A stretch of DNA of 64,000 nucleotides from Caryophanales bacterium UBA2289 (GTDB taxonomy: Bacteria; Bacillota_I; Bacilli_A; Izemoplasmatales; Hujiaoplasmataceae). Where the stretch lies: assembly GCA_002345505.1 (NCBI GenBank), contig DDWJ01000031.1:44477-108476 (forward strand), read 5' to 3'. Below the pieces are notes generated by a model that did no database searches, was not told the origin of the DNA, and worked only from the letters and a program-made list of their open reading frames with translations. Numbering within the stretch: position 1 is the stretch's first letter; each line of letters begins with the position of its first letter. Positions 1-8,385 of this stretch are shown here, piece after piece. The translations under genes were made by a program, and so were the position numbers.

Positions 1-2
1 AT

Positions 3-404
3 GAAAAATTGTATAATTTCTTATTGAAAATCTTGCCATTAATTCAAGAAGAGGATAACTACATTCCTTACATCAATATGTTTGAGCTAAAACTTTTATA
101 CTTATTAGGTGTGAATCCGAATTTGAATAGTTGTATTGTTTGTGAAGAAAAAGAAGAATTAAGCTTCAGCGTTAAAGATGGTGGAGTCTTATGCAAGAAC
201 CATCAAAAAGAAAACTCTTATAACAATCAAACCGTTCAAGCTATAAGAAAACTTTACTATCATGATCTAAACAAAACTAAAGAAATAGATATTGATTTAT
301 CGCTTTATAAAGACATCCGAAACTTAATAGATGAGTATTACGAATATCATCTAAATTACTTTTCCAAGACGAGGAAGATGTTAAAAGGACTTATTGGTTA
401 TTAA
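3..404 (+). CDS. recO: DNA repair protein RecO, C-terminal part (gene runs off left edge)
   Basis: RecO anneals single strands and helps load RecA in RecF-pathway repair. Only the last 133 residues are present, and the frame is open to the window edge. The visible part matches the RecO C-terminal domain: a 'LLGVNPNLNSCIVC' stretch followed by 'GGVLC', the typical Cys pair plus downstream Cys of the RecO zinc-binding region, then an all-helical end. The next gene, glyS, has its own promoter. RecO before glyS and dnaG is a common Firmicutes order. The first ATG/TTG in the frame is not the true start. Confidence 0.85.
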   Translation, partial: EKLYNFLLKILPLIQEEDNYIPYINMFELKLLYLLGVNPNLNSCIVCEEKEELSFSVKDGGVLCKNHQKENSYNNQTVQAIRKLYYHDLNKTKEIDIDLSLYKDIRNLIDEYYEYHLNYFSKTRKMLKGLIGY

Positions 405-439
405 TGAGTTCTTTTTTAAATATAATCACGGTTATCGGT

Positions 440-468
440 TTGACTTAGAAGCATAAAAAGAGTATAAT
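440..468 (+). promoter_or_regulatory. glyS promoter
   Basis: TTGACT (440-445), exactly 17 bp, then TATAAT (463-468). The predicted start near 475 leaves a leader of about 28 nt before the glyS ATG, too short for a T-box. An RBS (ggagg, 496-500) precedes the ATG. Confidence 0.8.
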
Positions 469-502
469 TATAATGAGTTAGTATGCGAAAAAAACGGAGG
501 AA

Positions 503-1885
503 ATGGCTTTGAAATATACTATTGAACAACTAAACGCTTATGCTAAAAGATATGGATTTGTCTATCAAGGCTCAGAGATATATGGTGGCTTAGCTAACAC
601 TTGGGATTACGGTCCTTTAGGAGTAGAATTAAAGAATAATATCAAGAAATTTTGGTGGAAACGTTTTGTTTCTCAAAACAAATATAATGTCGGAATCGAT
701 TCTTCGATTCTTTTAAACCCGAAAGTTTGGGAAGCTACAGGTCATGTGGCTGGTTTTAAGGATCCTTTAATGGATTGTAAGGTTTGTAAAGCAAGACATA
801 GAGCGGACAATCTAATTGCACAGTCTTCAAAAAACGAAGTAGATGCAGATGGTTGGGATTATCAAAAAATGTATGACTACATAATCGAACATAAGATTAA
901 GTGTCCTAACTGCGGCAACTCTGATTTTACAGAAATTAGAGAATTTAATCTCATGTTCAAAACCTCACAAGGTGTTACTCAAGAAAGCAACAACGAAATC
1001 TATCTTAGACCAGAAACAGCTCAAGGGATATTCCTAAACTTTAAAAACATCGTTAGAACATCAAGAAAAAAGGTTCCGTTTGGAATCGGACAAGTCGGAA
1101 AGTCATTTAGAAATGAGATTACCCCAGGTAACTTTGTTTTCCGTACAAGAGAATTCGAACAAATGGAGTTAGAGTTTTTCTGTGTTCCCGGAACAGAAAT
1201 CGAATGGTTTGAATATTGGAAAAACTTCGCTAGAGAGTTTTTAGTTGAAATTGGATTAAAACCGGAATCAATCCAATTCTATGACCATCCAGCTGAGAAA
1301 TTATCATTTTACTCCAACGCTACAACAGATGTTTTATATAACTTCCCATGGGGCTTTGATGAACTTTGGGGTATTGCCTCGAGAACCGATTACGATTTAA
1401 AACGTCATCAGGAGTATTCAGGAGAAAATCTAGAATACCTTGATCCCGTTACCAATGAAACCTATTTGCCGTATGTAATAGAACCGTCGCTTGGAGTTGA
1501 AAGATTGTTTTTAGCAATTTTACTTGATAATCTCGAAGATGAAACTCTAGAAGACGGTGAAGTAAGAACGTTACTTAAAATAAATAAACAACTAGCTCCT
1601 TACCAAGTAAACGTACTACCTTTGGTAAAAAAATATCATACTGAAAAATCAGAAGAAGTGTATGAACAATTGATGAATAACTTCGTAGCTTTTTATGATG
1701 ATGCCGGTAATATCGGTAGAAGATATCGTCGTGCCGATGCGATTGGGACACCTTTCTGCGTAACGATAGATAATCAAACATTAGAAGATAATACCGTTAC
1801 TGTCAGAGACAGAGACACAATGGAGCAAGTTAGAGTTGCTTTAAAAGAACTAAACCAATATCTAAAGAATCAATTTGATTTATAA
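503..1885 (+). CDS. glyS: Glycyl-tRNA synthetase, homodimeric class II type
   Basis: Charges tRNA-Gly with glycine using ATP, in the cytoplasm. The 460-residue length and motifs fit the single-chain (alpha2, GlyQS/GRS1) enzyme, not the two-subunit bacterial form. Visible: N-terminal 'GGLANTWDYGPLG' (about 28-40), a Cys pair insert (CKVC 92-95 and CPNC 134-137) that may bind zinc, 'RPETAQG' (about 169-175), class II motif 2 with 'REFEQMELE' (about 216-224), motif 3 'GVERL' near 330, and a C-terminal anticodon-binding domain. The start is fixed by a ggagg RBS. It has its own promoter and is followed by dnaG after a short gap. Confidence 0.97.
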   Translation: MALKYTIEQLNAYAKRYGFVYQGSEIYGGLANTWDYGPLGVELKNNIKKFWWKRFVSQNKYNVGIDSSILLNPKVWEATGHVAGFKDPLMDCKVCKARHRADNLIAQSSKNEVDADGWDYQKMYDYIIEHKIKCPNCGNSDFTEIREFNLMFKTSQGVTQESNNEIYLRPETAQGIFLNFKNIVRTSRKKVPFGIGQVGKSFRNEITPGNFVFRTREFEQMELEFFCVPGTEIEWFEYWKNFAREFLVEIGLKPESIQFYDHPAEKLSFYSNATTDVLYNFPWGFDELWGIASRTDYDLKRHQEYSGENLEYLDPVTNETYLPYVIEPSLGVERLFLAILLDNLEDETLEDGEVRTLLKINKQLAPYQVNVLPLVKKYHTEKSEEVYEQLMNNFVAFYDDAGNIGRRYRRADAIGTPFCVTIDNQTLEDNTVTVRDRDTMEQVRVALKELNQYLKNQFDL

Positions 1886-1907
1886 GATAAAGATAGAAAG
1901 GTAGCTA

Positions 1908-3719
1908 ATGGCCCGATACAGTCAGAAAAAAGTAGAAGAAATTTTAAGAACAGCCGACATTGTCGATGTTATATCTGAGTTTGTATCATTGCAGCAAGCA
2001 GGCAAAAACCTCAAAGGTCTTTGCCCTTTTCACAATGAAAAAACACCATCATTCTTCGTAAGTAAAGAAAGACAACTATTCAACTGCTTTGGCTGTGGAG
2101 AAAAAGGTAATGTCGTTGGCTTTATTCAAAAATATAAACACTTGAATTATGGTGAAGCACTAAACTTTTTAGGTGAGAAATATAACATCTTACCTGACCA
2201 TGAAGACAACTTTAAAAGAACTGACAATAAAGAAAAGTATTACCGAATTAATGAACTTGCAAAACAATTTTTCTCTTTACAACTACTAAATTTAGAAACT
2301 GGAAAACCAGGATTAGAATACTTGAAATCTCGTGGTTTTGATGAAGAGACGCTTAGTCATTTTGAAATTGGTCTAGCTCCTAAATCTGGTAATTTGCTTT
2401 ATGAAAGTTTAACAAAAGACTTCCATGATTATGAACTTATCGAAGCTGGTTTGATTGGCAAGAACGAGTCTGATTATTATGATATCTTCAGAAATAAAAT
2501 CATGTTTCCGATTAAAGACGAATACGGAAAAACAGTTGGCTTTAGCGGTAGAATTTTTAACAATGAAGAAAACACAGCTAAATATGTTAACTCAAGTCAA
2601 ACGGACATTTTTTCTAAATCTGAAGTTTTGTTTAATTTAGATAAAGCGATTCCTTACATCAATCAAAATAAAAGAATTATCCTAATGGAGGGATTCTTCG
2701 ATGTTATGAGCGCTTATAAAGCGGATGTTTTTGAAGCGGTATGTTCAATGGGAACGGCTCTAACAATCAATCATGCTAAACTGATAAAGAAGTATACGGA
2801 AAATGTCGTCGTCTGTTACGACGGTGATGATGCTGGATTACGAGCTGCCTATAAAGCACTCATCCTTTTAAGCCAGGTTGGTTTAGACGTTAAAGTTGCA
2901 CTCTTGCCTAATAAAATGGACCCAGACGATTTTATAAAAAAGAAGTCGAAAGAAGCTTTTAGAAACATCTTGAAAAACAAGCTTTACGATCAGTACGATT
3001 TTGTTTATGAGATGATAATCAAAGATCATGACCTAACAAAACCAGCGGAAATTGAAAAAGCTAAAAATGCTTTATTTGAATATTTGAACAAGGTTGCTAG
3101 TTCAACCATTAGAGAAATATACTTAAAAAAATTCAGTAATGATACATCGGTAAATTATGAAGATATCCTCGCAGATTATCACAATTTTCAAATCGCAACA
3201 GCGAGGATGTTAAATATCAAACAAAGACAAAATGCAATCATCATAGCACAAGAAAAAAAACGTCTTGCAAACAAAGACGTTGAAGTAGCTGCTAAGACAC
3301 TTTTGCATTATTATGCCGTTTATCAAGAATCAAGAAACTTTATCTTTAGTCGACTAAACTCAATGAAAATTGATGATAAACGAATAACGCAAATTCTATT
3401 CACATTAATCTCGCTTTATAATCAAAAAAACGAGTTAAATGAAATGCAACTGAAAAGAGATTTAAGCGACGTAACTGAAGAAGAACTTAAAATCTTCAAT
3501 AAAAAAGATAATGAATTTTACAACGAAAAAGAACTTCATGATTGCATCGACACACTTATTAAAAACAAGTATGAAGCAGAAATAATCGAATGCAAGCGAA
3601 AAATGAATGAGGCTGGAACCAAAGAGGAAGAAGCCTTCCAAATAAATAGAATTTATGAGTTAAACCAATTTATCCATAAAATAAAGGAGAATCGCAATGT
3701 CAAAAAAACAAGTAATTGA
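1908..3719 (+). CDS. dnaG: DNA primase DnaG
   Basis: Synthesises RNA primers for the replisome. Domains by eye: N-terminal CHC2 zinc finger (C39, H42, C60, C63; 'LCPFHNEKTPSF' then 'CFGCGEKG'), the primase catalytic core with TOPRIM motifs 'MEGFFDV' (about 260) and 'YDGDDAG' (about 305), and a helical C-terminal helicase-binding region. Length 603 is normal. It starts 22 bp after glyS with RBS 'gaaagg'. Its last 23 bases overlap the start of rpoD, the classic dnaG-rpoD pairing of the macromolecular synthesis operon; rpsU is absent. Confidence 0.97.
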   Translation: MARYSQKKVEEILRTADIVDVISEFVSLQQAGKNLKGLCPFHNEKTPSFFVSKERQLFNCFGCGEKGNVVGFIQKYKHLNYGEALNFLGEKYNILPDHEDNFKRTDNKEKYYRINELAKQFFSLQLLNLETGKPGLEYLKSRGFDEETLSHFEIGLAPKSGNLLYESLTKDFHDYELIEAGLIGKNESDYYDIFRNKIMFPIKDEYGKTVGFSGRIFNNEENTAKYVNSSQTDIFSKSEVLFNLDKAIPYINQNKRIILMEGFFDVMSAYKADVFEAVCSMGTALTINHAKLIKKYTENVVVCYDGDDAGLRAAYKALILLSQVGLDVKVALLPNKMDPDDFIKKKSKEAFRNILKNKLYDQYDFVYEMIIKDHDLTKPAEIEKAKNALFEYLNKVASSTIREIYLKKFSNDTSVNYEDILADYHNFQIATARMLNIKQRQNAIIIAQEKKRLANKDVEVAAKTLLHYYAVYQESRNFIFSRLNSMKIDDKRITQILFTLISLYNQKNELNEMQLKRDLSDVTEEELKIFNKKDNEFYNEKELHDCIDTLIKNKYEAEIIECKRKMNEAGTKEEEAFQINRIYELNQFIHKIKENRNVKKTSN

Positions 3720-4950
3720 TAAATTAATGAACATTTACAAAGAAAAAGGCGAGTTAACAGTACAAGATATTTTCCAAAATATCCGTAAAACTGATAAAGC
3801 CTTCGCCGAAGTTATCGCTGATCTTAGCACTCAAGGTGCATTACCCGATGAAATCTTTGCGTTTTTGAAAAACGCAGAAGAAGGTGACGAAATCAGCCTT
3901 GAAGATTTAACTGACGATGACATCAAACCTAGCGATATCGACATGCTAAGAGATTACTCCAAAGAAATAGAAGAAGAATTAATGAAAGAAAAAGTCTTTG
4001 ATTCTTCCGTATCAATTAAAGTTGATGATCCTGTAAGAATGTATTTGAAAGAAATCGGTAGAGTGGATTTATTAACCGGTGAAGAAGAATACGAACTAGC
4101 AACTTTAATCGATCGAGCTAAAAAGGTCAGAGAAGAATATGATTTTAGAGTAAAAACTGGTGATGAAATCTCTCCAGAAGAAATAGCTGAATATGAAGAT
4201 ATCTTCAAAAAAGGTGAATTTTCAAGCAAAAAACTAGTTGAAGCTAACCTTCGCTTGGTTGTTTCAATCGCAAAAAAATACGTTTCTCGCGGATTACAAT
4301 TTCTTGATTTAATCCAAGAAGGAAACATGGGATTAATGAAAGCTGTAGGCAAGTTTGATTATACCAAAGGTTATAAATTTTCTACCTATGCAACTTGGTG
4401 GATTCGTCAAGCGATAACCAGAGCCATCGCCGACCAAGCCAGAACAATAAGAATACCTGTTCATATGGTTGAAACCATCAATAAGATGGTTAGAACCCAA
4501 AGAACTTTAACTCAAGAACTAGAACGCGAACCTACTCCAGAAGAAGTAGCGGAAAGAATGGGAATTACAGTCGATAGAGTTCAATCAATTCAAAAAACCG
4601 CTCAAGAACCAATTTCTTTAGAATCTCCTGTGGGTGAAGAAGAAGATTCTTCTTTAGGTGATTTCATCGCCGACCAAGATATTTTAACACCATATGAGTT
4701 CACATCTAAAGAAATGCTTAAAAGAGAACTAGACGCAGCGCTTGAAACATTAACTGACAGAGAAGAAAAAGTCTTAAGAATGCGTTTTGGACTACTTGAC
4801 GGTAAGAGTCGCACTCTTGAAGAAGTTGGGAAAGAGTTTAATGTAACTAGAGAGAGAATTAGACAGATTGAAGCTAAAGCAATTCGCAAATTAAGAAGTC
4901 CAAATCGTTCGAAGAAATTAAAAGATTTCCATCAAGGCAGTAATCAATGA
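3697..4950 (+). CDS. rpoD: Primary RNA polymerase sigma factor (sigma-70/SigA)
   Basis: Directs RNA polymerase to housekeeping promoters. Of 417 residues, the first 90 form an acidic region 1.1-like part. Region 1.2 'DPVRMYLKEIG' (about 110), region 2 with 'DLIQEGNMGLMKAV' and 'FSTYATWWIRQAI' (about 205-245), region 3, and region 4 with the helix-turn-helix 'TLEEVGKEFNVTRERIRQIE' (about 370-390) follow. The ATG has an aaaggag RBS lying inside the dnaG end. The stop is TGA and overlaps the trmK start. The many extended -10 promoters in this window are presumably its targets. Confidence 0.97.
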   Translation: MSKKQVIDKLMNIYKEKGELTVQDIFQNIRKTDKAFAEVIADLSTQGALPDEIFAFLKNAEEGDEISLEDLTDDDIKPSDIDMLRDYSKEIEEELMKEKVFDSSVSIKVDDPVRMYLKEIGRVDLLTGEEEYELATLIDRAKKVREEYDFRVKTGDEISPEEIAEYEDIFKKGEFSSKKLVEANLRLVVSIAKKYVSRGLQFLDLIQEGNMGLMKAVGKFDYTKGYKFSTYATWWIRQAITRAIADQARTIRIPVHMVETINKMVRTQRTLTQELEREPTPEEVAERMGITVDRVQSIQKTAQEPISLESPVGEEEDSSLGDFIADQDILTPYEFTSKEMLKRELDAALETLTDREEKVLRMRFGLLDGKSRTLEEVGKEFNVTRERIRQIEAKAIRKLRSPNRSKKLKDFHQGSNQ

Positions 4951-5597
4951 AATCATTAAGACTTTTAACCGCAAGTAAATACATCGCTGGATTCAATTGT
5001 TTAGCGGATTGTGGTACTGATCATGGTAAGTTACCAATTTACTGTGTAAAAAACAACTTGGTTAAAAAGGCTTATGCTTCAGACAATAAAGAAAAACCTT
5101 TAAATAATGCAAAAAAGAATATCTTTGATAATAATTTGCAAAACTCAGTAATTCCGGTTTTAGCTGATGGTCTTACATATCTAAATGAAGAAGTAGATGT
5201 AGTAAGTATCTTAGGAATGGGCGGCAGATTAATCGTATCAATCCTTGAAGAGGCTGAATTAAAAAATGTAAAAAGGCTGATTTTAATTGCCAATTCGGAA
5301 AATGAAATCCTCAGAACCTTTTTACAAAAAATAAATTGGAAGATTATCGCTGAAGAACTCATTCATGAAAACAGAAAAAACTACCAATTAATTGTGCTTG
5401 AAAAAGGACAAATGGTGCTTTCAAACTTAGAAAGAGAGTTCGGTCCATTTATTATCAAAGAGAAATCAAACCAATTTATCAATATGATAAAAAAACAGAT
5501 TAACGGTTTAAAAACCGCAGTTAAAAACGCAAAAAATGAAGAAGTAAAACAAGATCTAAATAAACGAATTATGGAACTGGAGGAGATTATTACATGA
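4947..5597 (+). CDS. trmK: tRNA (adenine-22 N1)-methyltransferase TrmK
   Basis: SAM-dependent methylation of N1 of A22 in bacterial tRNAs. The 216-residue protein has the family start 'SLRLLTASKYI', a SAM-binding 'LADCGTDHGKLP' near residues 20-31, 'ASDNKEKPLNNAKKNI', and 'SILGMGGRLI' (about 88-97), followed by a coiled C-terminal helix pair. ATGA overlap with rpoD and with the following nif3 gene matches the Bacillus sigA-yqfN-yqfO order, supporting the call. Confidence 0.92.
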   Translation: MKSLRLLTASKYIAGFNCLADCGTDHGKLPIYCVKNNLVKKAYASDNKEKPLNNAKKNIFDNNLQNSVIPVLADGLTYLNEEVDVVSILGMGGRLIVSILEEAELKNVKRLILIANSENEILRTFLQKINWKIIAEELIHENRKNYQLIVLEKGQMVLSNLEREFGPFIIKEKSNQFINMIKKQINGLKTAVKNAKNEEVKQDLNKRIMELEEIIT

Positions 5598-6358
5598 ATT
5601 TAGTAGACATAATCAAATACTTTGAAGGCAAATTCCCTAAAGATTTGGCTTATGAATGGGACAATGTCGGAATTCAGGTCGGAACCTTAAATATACCGGC
5701 TAAAAAAGTACTAATTACTTTAGACGTAACCAAAGAAGTTATCAAAGAAGCTATTGATAAAAAAGTCAATATGATAATTTCTCACCATCCTCTGATGTTT
5801 AATCCACTGGATAAAATCATCTTTGATACCCCAAGAGGTTGGATTATCAAAAACTTAATCAAACACAATATCACCGTGTATTCTGCACATACGAATTACG
5901 ATACCGCAGATGGCGGTATGAATGATGAATTCGCAAGAATTCTGGGTCTTGAAAATGTAAAATTAATGGATGAAGTTGATGGAATCGGAAGGTATGGCGA
6001 CATTGAAACTGTTAATATCAAAGATTTCATCAAAGACATTAAAGAAAAATTAAACCTTGATAATGTCAAAGTTATCGGTAGTATTTCAAGAGAGGTTTCA
6101 AGAGTAGGAATCTCCGGTGGTTCGGGATCAAAACATATGTACCAAGCAAAGATGAAAGGTTGTGACGTTTACCTAACGGGAGATGTTACTTACCACACAG
6201 CTTTAGACGCTACAAGTCTCGGCTTAACCGTGATTGACATCGGTCATCACGCTGAAAAAATCTTTGTGGATGCAGTCTATAATTTTTTAACTGATAAGTT
6301 TAAAGAAGTTGAATTTATTAAGTCGGAAATAAACACAAATCCTTACCAACAATATTAA
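5594..6358 (+). CDS. NIF3 family metal-binding protein (GTP cyclohydrolase I type 2 fold)
   Basis: Member of the NIF3/YqfO/YbgI family, toroidal hexamers with a dinuclear metal site. The true substrate is unsettled; 'GTP cyclohydrolase' is only a database label. Visible: 'DNVGIQVG' (about 23-30), 'IISHHPLMF' (metal His pair about 62-65), 'SAHTNYDTADGGMND' (about 97-111), and C-terminal 'IDIGHHAEK' (about 215-223). At 254 residues it lacks the PII-like insert of longer relatives. It overlaps trmK by 4 bases, and the operon ends at a hairpin terminator just after it. Confidence 0.88.
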   Translation: MNLVDIIKYFEGKFPKDLAYEWDNVGIQVGTLNIPAKKVLITLDVTKEVIKEAIDKKVNMIISHHPLMFNPLDKIIFDTPRGWIIKNLIKHNITVYSAHTNYDTADGGMNDEFARILGLENVKLMDEVDGIGRYGDIETVNIKDFIKDIKEKLNLDNVKVIGSISREVSRVGISGGSGSKHMYQAKMKGCDVYLTGDVTYHTALDATSLGLTVIDIGHHAEKIFVDAVYNFLTDKFKEVEFIKSEINTNPYQQY

Positions 6359-6360
6359 AT

Positions 6361-6380
6361 AGAGCTTCGGCTCTTTTTTA
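6361..6380 (+). terminator. Intrinsic terminator of the dnaG-rpoD operon
   Basis: Stem AGAGC / GCTCT closed by a TTCG tetraloop, followed by six or more T. It starts 2 bp after the nif3 stop codon. Confidence 0.85.
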
Positions 6381-6393
6381 AAGTTGATAGTGC

Positions 6394-6422
6394 TTGATTT
6401 TTAAAAATACATATGCTAAAAT
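6394..6422 (+). promoter_or_regulatory. degV-marR promoter
   Basis: TTGATT (6394-6399), 17 bp, TAAAAT (6417-6422), with an extended -10 TGC at 6414-6416. It lies about 50 bp before the degV ATG. Confidence 0.75.
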
Positions 6423-6474
6423 ATAATTTGAAGTTCAAACTATTTGAATTTAAAAATTAAATTAGAGGTGTATT

Positions 6475-7320
6475 ATGGAAAGAATCGGAGTAGCAGTTTG
6501 TGGTAATTCAGGCATTGATTATTTGGTTCATGACAAAGAGATAAGAAAATTCAGATCATTATTAAATATTGAGAAAAAAGAGTATGAGGATTTCATTGAA
6601 ATCAACAGCGACGATTTCTACAGTCGATTAGAAAAAAATCCTGATCTAGACATTTCAACTTCTCAAACTTCTACAGGAAAAATCCTTGAGATGTATGAAG
6701 AAATGAAAAATGCTGGTTACACAAAATTAATCGTTATCACGATTTCAAAACTACTTAGCGGAACTTACCAAAACGCTGTTTTAGCTGCTCAAATGATTGA
6801 TATTGAAGTAATCGTTTATGATTCATTATCTTTGACTTATGTTGAAGCTCTAATGGCAATGACAGCTAAAAAAATGGCTGATGAAAAAAAGAGTGCAGAA
6901 GAAATCATCGCACAATTAGACAAGATTAGAGATAACAATCACGTTTATATTACCGTAAATACATTAAAATACTTAGTAAAGAATGGACGTTTGAGCGGGG
7001 TTGCCGGCGCAATCGGTTCACTTCTTAAATTAAGACCATTACTTCACTTAAGCAAAGAGGGAAAAGTCGAAACTTTAGATAAGATTAGAACGACTTCAAA
7101 AGCAAGAGAAGAATTAAAACAAAGGTTCTTAACCGAAGTGAAAGACAAAAACGTTATTCCTTTTATCGTTTATACCAATAATATGGCTGAAATGCTAGAT
7201 TTAAAAGATGAGTTAGAAGCTCAAGGGTTAGACGATGTATTATTAATTCCTTTGACACCAGTTGTTGGATGTCATGCCGGCCCAGGAACAATGGGAGTGG
7301 GATATATTGAAAAAGTATAG
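6475..7320 (+). CDS. DegV family fatty-acid-binding protein
   Basis: DegV proteins bind a fatty acid between two domains; some are FakB partners that present fatty acids to the kinase FakA for phosphorylation. The 281 residues show the family pattern: 'DISTSQTSTGKILEMYEE' (about 60-77), 'LIVITISKLLSGTYQNA' (about 83-99), 'NTLKYLVKNGRLSG' (about 161-174) and the terminal 'GCHAGPGTMGVGYI'. No FakA-like kinase is in the window, so a FakB role is only inferred. RBS 'agaggtg' precedes the ATG. It shares its last 14 bases with the MarR gene. Confidence 0.88.
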   Translation: MERIGVAVCGNSGIDYLVHDKEIRKFRSLLNIEKKEYEDFIEINSDDFYSRLEKNPDLDISTSQTSTGKILEMYEEMKNAGYTKLIVITISKLLSGTYQNAVLAAQMIDIEVIVYDSLSLTYVEALMAMTAKKMADEKKSAEEIIAQLDKIRDNNHVYITVNTLKYLVKNGRLSGVAGAIGSLLKLRPLLHLSKEGKVETLDKIRTTSKAREELKQRFLTEVKDKNVIPFIVYTNNMAEMLDLKDELEAQGLDDVLLIPLTPVVGCHAGPGTMGVGYIEKV

Positions 7321-7753
7321 TAGAGAAGAAGCAAGAAAAATAATTAATGAGTTGCTGGTTGAAATTTTCAACCGCATCTTAGCTATTGAAGGTCAAAATT
7401 TAAAAGATAAAGGCATTAAACTGTCAATGAGTGAAGTTCATGTCTTAGAAGCGATTGAACTGACTGAAGAACCAACAATGTCTAACATCGCAAAAAGATT
7501 AGGCATTACTATTGGCTCTTTAACGACAGCGATAAATACCCTTTACCAAAAAGGCTACGTTTTAAGAGAAAGAGATCCTGAAGACAGAAGAAAAGTAGTT
7601 GTTGGACTCTTACCAAAAGCAGAAGAAGTGTTAAAAGAACATGATAGTTTCCATGAAGAAATGATTGATTCAATCTTTGAAGAAATGGAATTAGAAAAAG
7701 ATGAACTTCTGATTGAATCGTTAGATAAACTCTCTTCTTATTTTAAGAAATAG
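7307..7753 (+). CDS. MarR family transcriptional regulator
   Basis: 148-residue winged-helix repressor type. Visible: the DNA-binding segment 'TMSNIAKRLGITIGSLTTAINTL' (about 60-82) and the wing 'GYVLRERDPEDRRKVVVGL' (about 84-102). A longer open frame starts at 7262, but the TTG at 7307 has a good RBS (gggagtggg, 7293-7300) six bases upstream and gives the family length, so I chose it. It overlaps degV by 14 bases and shares its promoter. FabT, the MarR regulator of fatty acid synthesis, is a plausible functional parallel given the fatty-acid-binding neighbour; this is inference. Confidence 0.85.
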   Translation: MKKYSREEARKIINELLVEIFNRILAIEGQNLKDKGIKLSMSEVHVLEAIELTEEPTMSNIAKRLGITIGSLTTAINTLYQKGYVLRERDPEDRRKVVVGLLPKAEEVLKEHDSFHEEMIDSIFEEMELEKDELLIESLDKLSSYFKK

Positions 7754-7761
7754 ATAAAAAA

Positions 7762-7790
7762 AATAACGGAATTTTCCGTTATTTTTTTTC
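7762..7790. terminator. Bidirectional terminator between marR and ferredoxin gene
   Basis: Inverted repeat aataacggaa / ttccgttatt flanked by an A-run on the left and T-run on the right, so it can end both converging transcripts. Confidence 0.85.
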
Positions 7791-7961
7791 TTATTCAGCG
7801 ATTACGATGCAATCTACTGGGCAGTTTGCTTCACAAACACCACAATCGATGCAAGCATCTTGATCAATTACGTAGATATCTCCTTCAGAAATACAATCTA
7901 CTGGACAGTTTTCTTTACAAGTACCACAAGCGATACAAGTGTCTAAGATAACTCTTGGCAT
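7791..7961 (-). CDS. 2[4Fe-4S] ferredoxin
   Basis: 56-residue bacterial-type electron carrier. Two cluster motifs are intact: 'CIACGTCKENCP' (residues 9-20) and 'CIDCGVCEANCP' (37-48), each CxxCxxCxxxCP. The open frame extends 18 codons further upstream, but the ATG at 7961 follows a perfect aaggagg RBS (7970-7976) and gives the family start 'MPRVI'. It is a single gene with its own strong promoter. It implies low-potential, probably anaerobic, electron transfer. Confidence 0.95.
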   Translation of the reverse strand: MPRVILDTCIACGTCKENCPVDCISEGDIYVIDQDACIDCGVCEANCPVDCIVIAE

Positions 7962-8001
7962 GTCTGAATCCTCCTTAAAAGAAACTTTTATATACATATA
8001 T

Positions 8002-8030
8002 ATAATAACAATCATTAGTCATTTTGTAAA
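8002..8030 (-). promoter_or_regulatory. Ferredoxin gene promoter
   Basis: On the minus strand: TTTACA (8030-8025), 17 bp, TATTAT (8007-8002). The leader to the ATG is about 33 nt. Confidence 0.75.
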
Positions 8031-8066
8031 TACAAAATATAAATTTCATTTAGTAAAATATAATTC

Positions 8067-8095
8067 TTGAAATCCCCTAGTTTCTTTGATAAAAT
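8067..8095 (+). promoter_or_regulatory. Promoter of the UPF0154 gene
   Basis: TTGAAA (8067-8072), 17 bp, TAAAAT (8090-8095), 32 bp before the chosen ATG at 8128. The predicted transcript start falls after 8086, which rules out the longer open frame beginning there. Confidence 0.75.
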
Positions 8096-8127
8096 ATGTA
8101 TGTTGTCTAAAGGAGTGGTATATTATT

Positions 8128-8343
8128 ATGGAGTTATGGTTAGCAATAGTATTAATCGTAGTTGCACTATTAGGTGGAGCAGTAGCTGGCTTTTTTATCG
8201 CCAGAAACTATTTTAAAAAATACTTAGAGAAAAACCCACCAATCAATGAACAAATGATTAGAGCGATGATGAGTCAAATGGGAAGAAAACCTTCTGAAAA
8301 ACAAGTTAGACAAGTCATGGCTTCAATGAAACAAGCTAAATAA
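8128..8343 (+). CDS. UPF0154 (YneF-like) single-pass membrane protein
   Basis: 71 residues. One N-terminal membrane segment (about residues 2-24, ending 'GFFIARNYFKKYL') is followed by a short cytoplasmic domain with the family signature 'NPPINEQMIRAMMSQMGRKP' and 'KQVRQVMASM'. This is the conserved layout of UPF0154/YneF, whose function is unknown. The start at 8128 is chosen because of the aaaggag RBS (8109-8115) and the upstream promoter; the longer frame would begin before the transcript. Monocistronic, with a terminator directly after it. Confidence 0.88.
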   Translation: MELWLAIVLIVVALLGGAVAGFFIARNYFKKYLEKNPPINEQMIRAMMSQMGRKPSEKQVRQVMASMKQAK

Positions 8344-8347
8344 AGAA

Positions 8348-8385
8348 ATGGTTCCTAAACTCTAGGAACCATCTTTTTTTTATTT
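8348..8385. terminator. Terminator between UPF0154 gene and plsY
   Basis: ATGGTTCCT / AGGAACCAT stem with a 7-nt loop, then C and a long T-run that overlaps the last codons of plsY. Likely serves both converging genes. Confidence 0.85.

Noticed and set aside
405..502. T-box or other riboswitch before glyS
   Set aside because: The promoter leaves only about 28 nt of leader, too short for a T-box; hisS also lacks one.
7262..7306. Longer MarR reading frame
   Set aside because: The extra codons are degV sequence; TTG 7307 has the RBS and gives normal family length.
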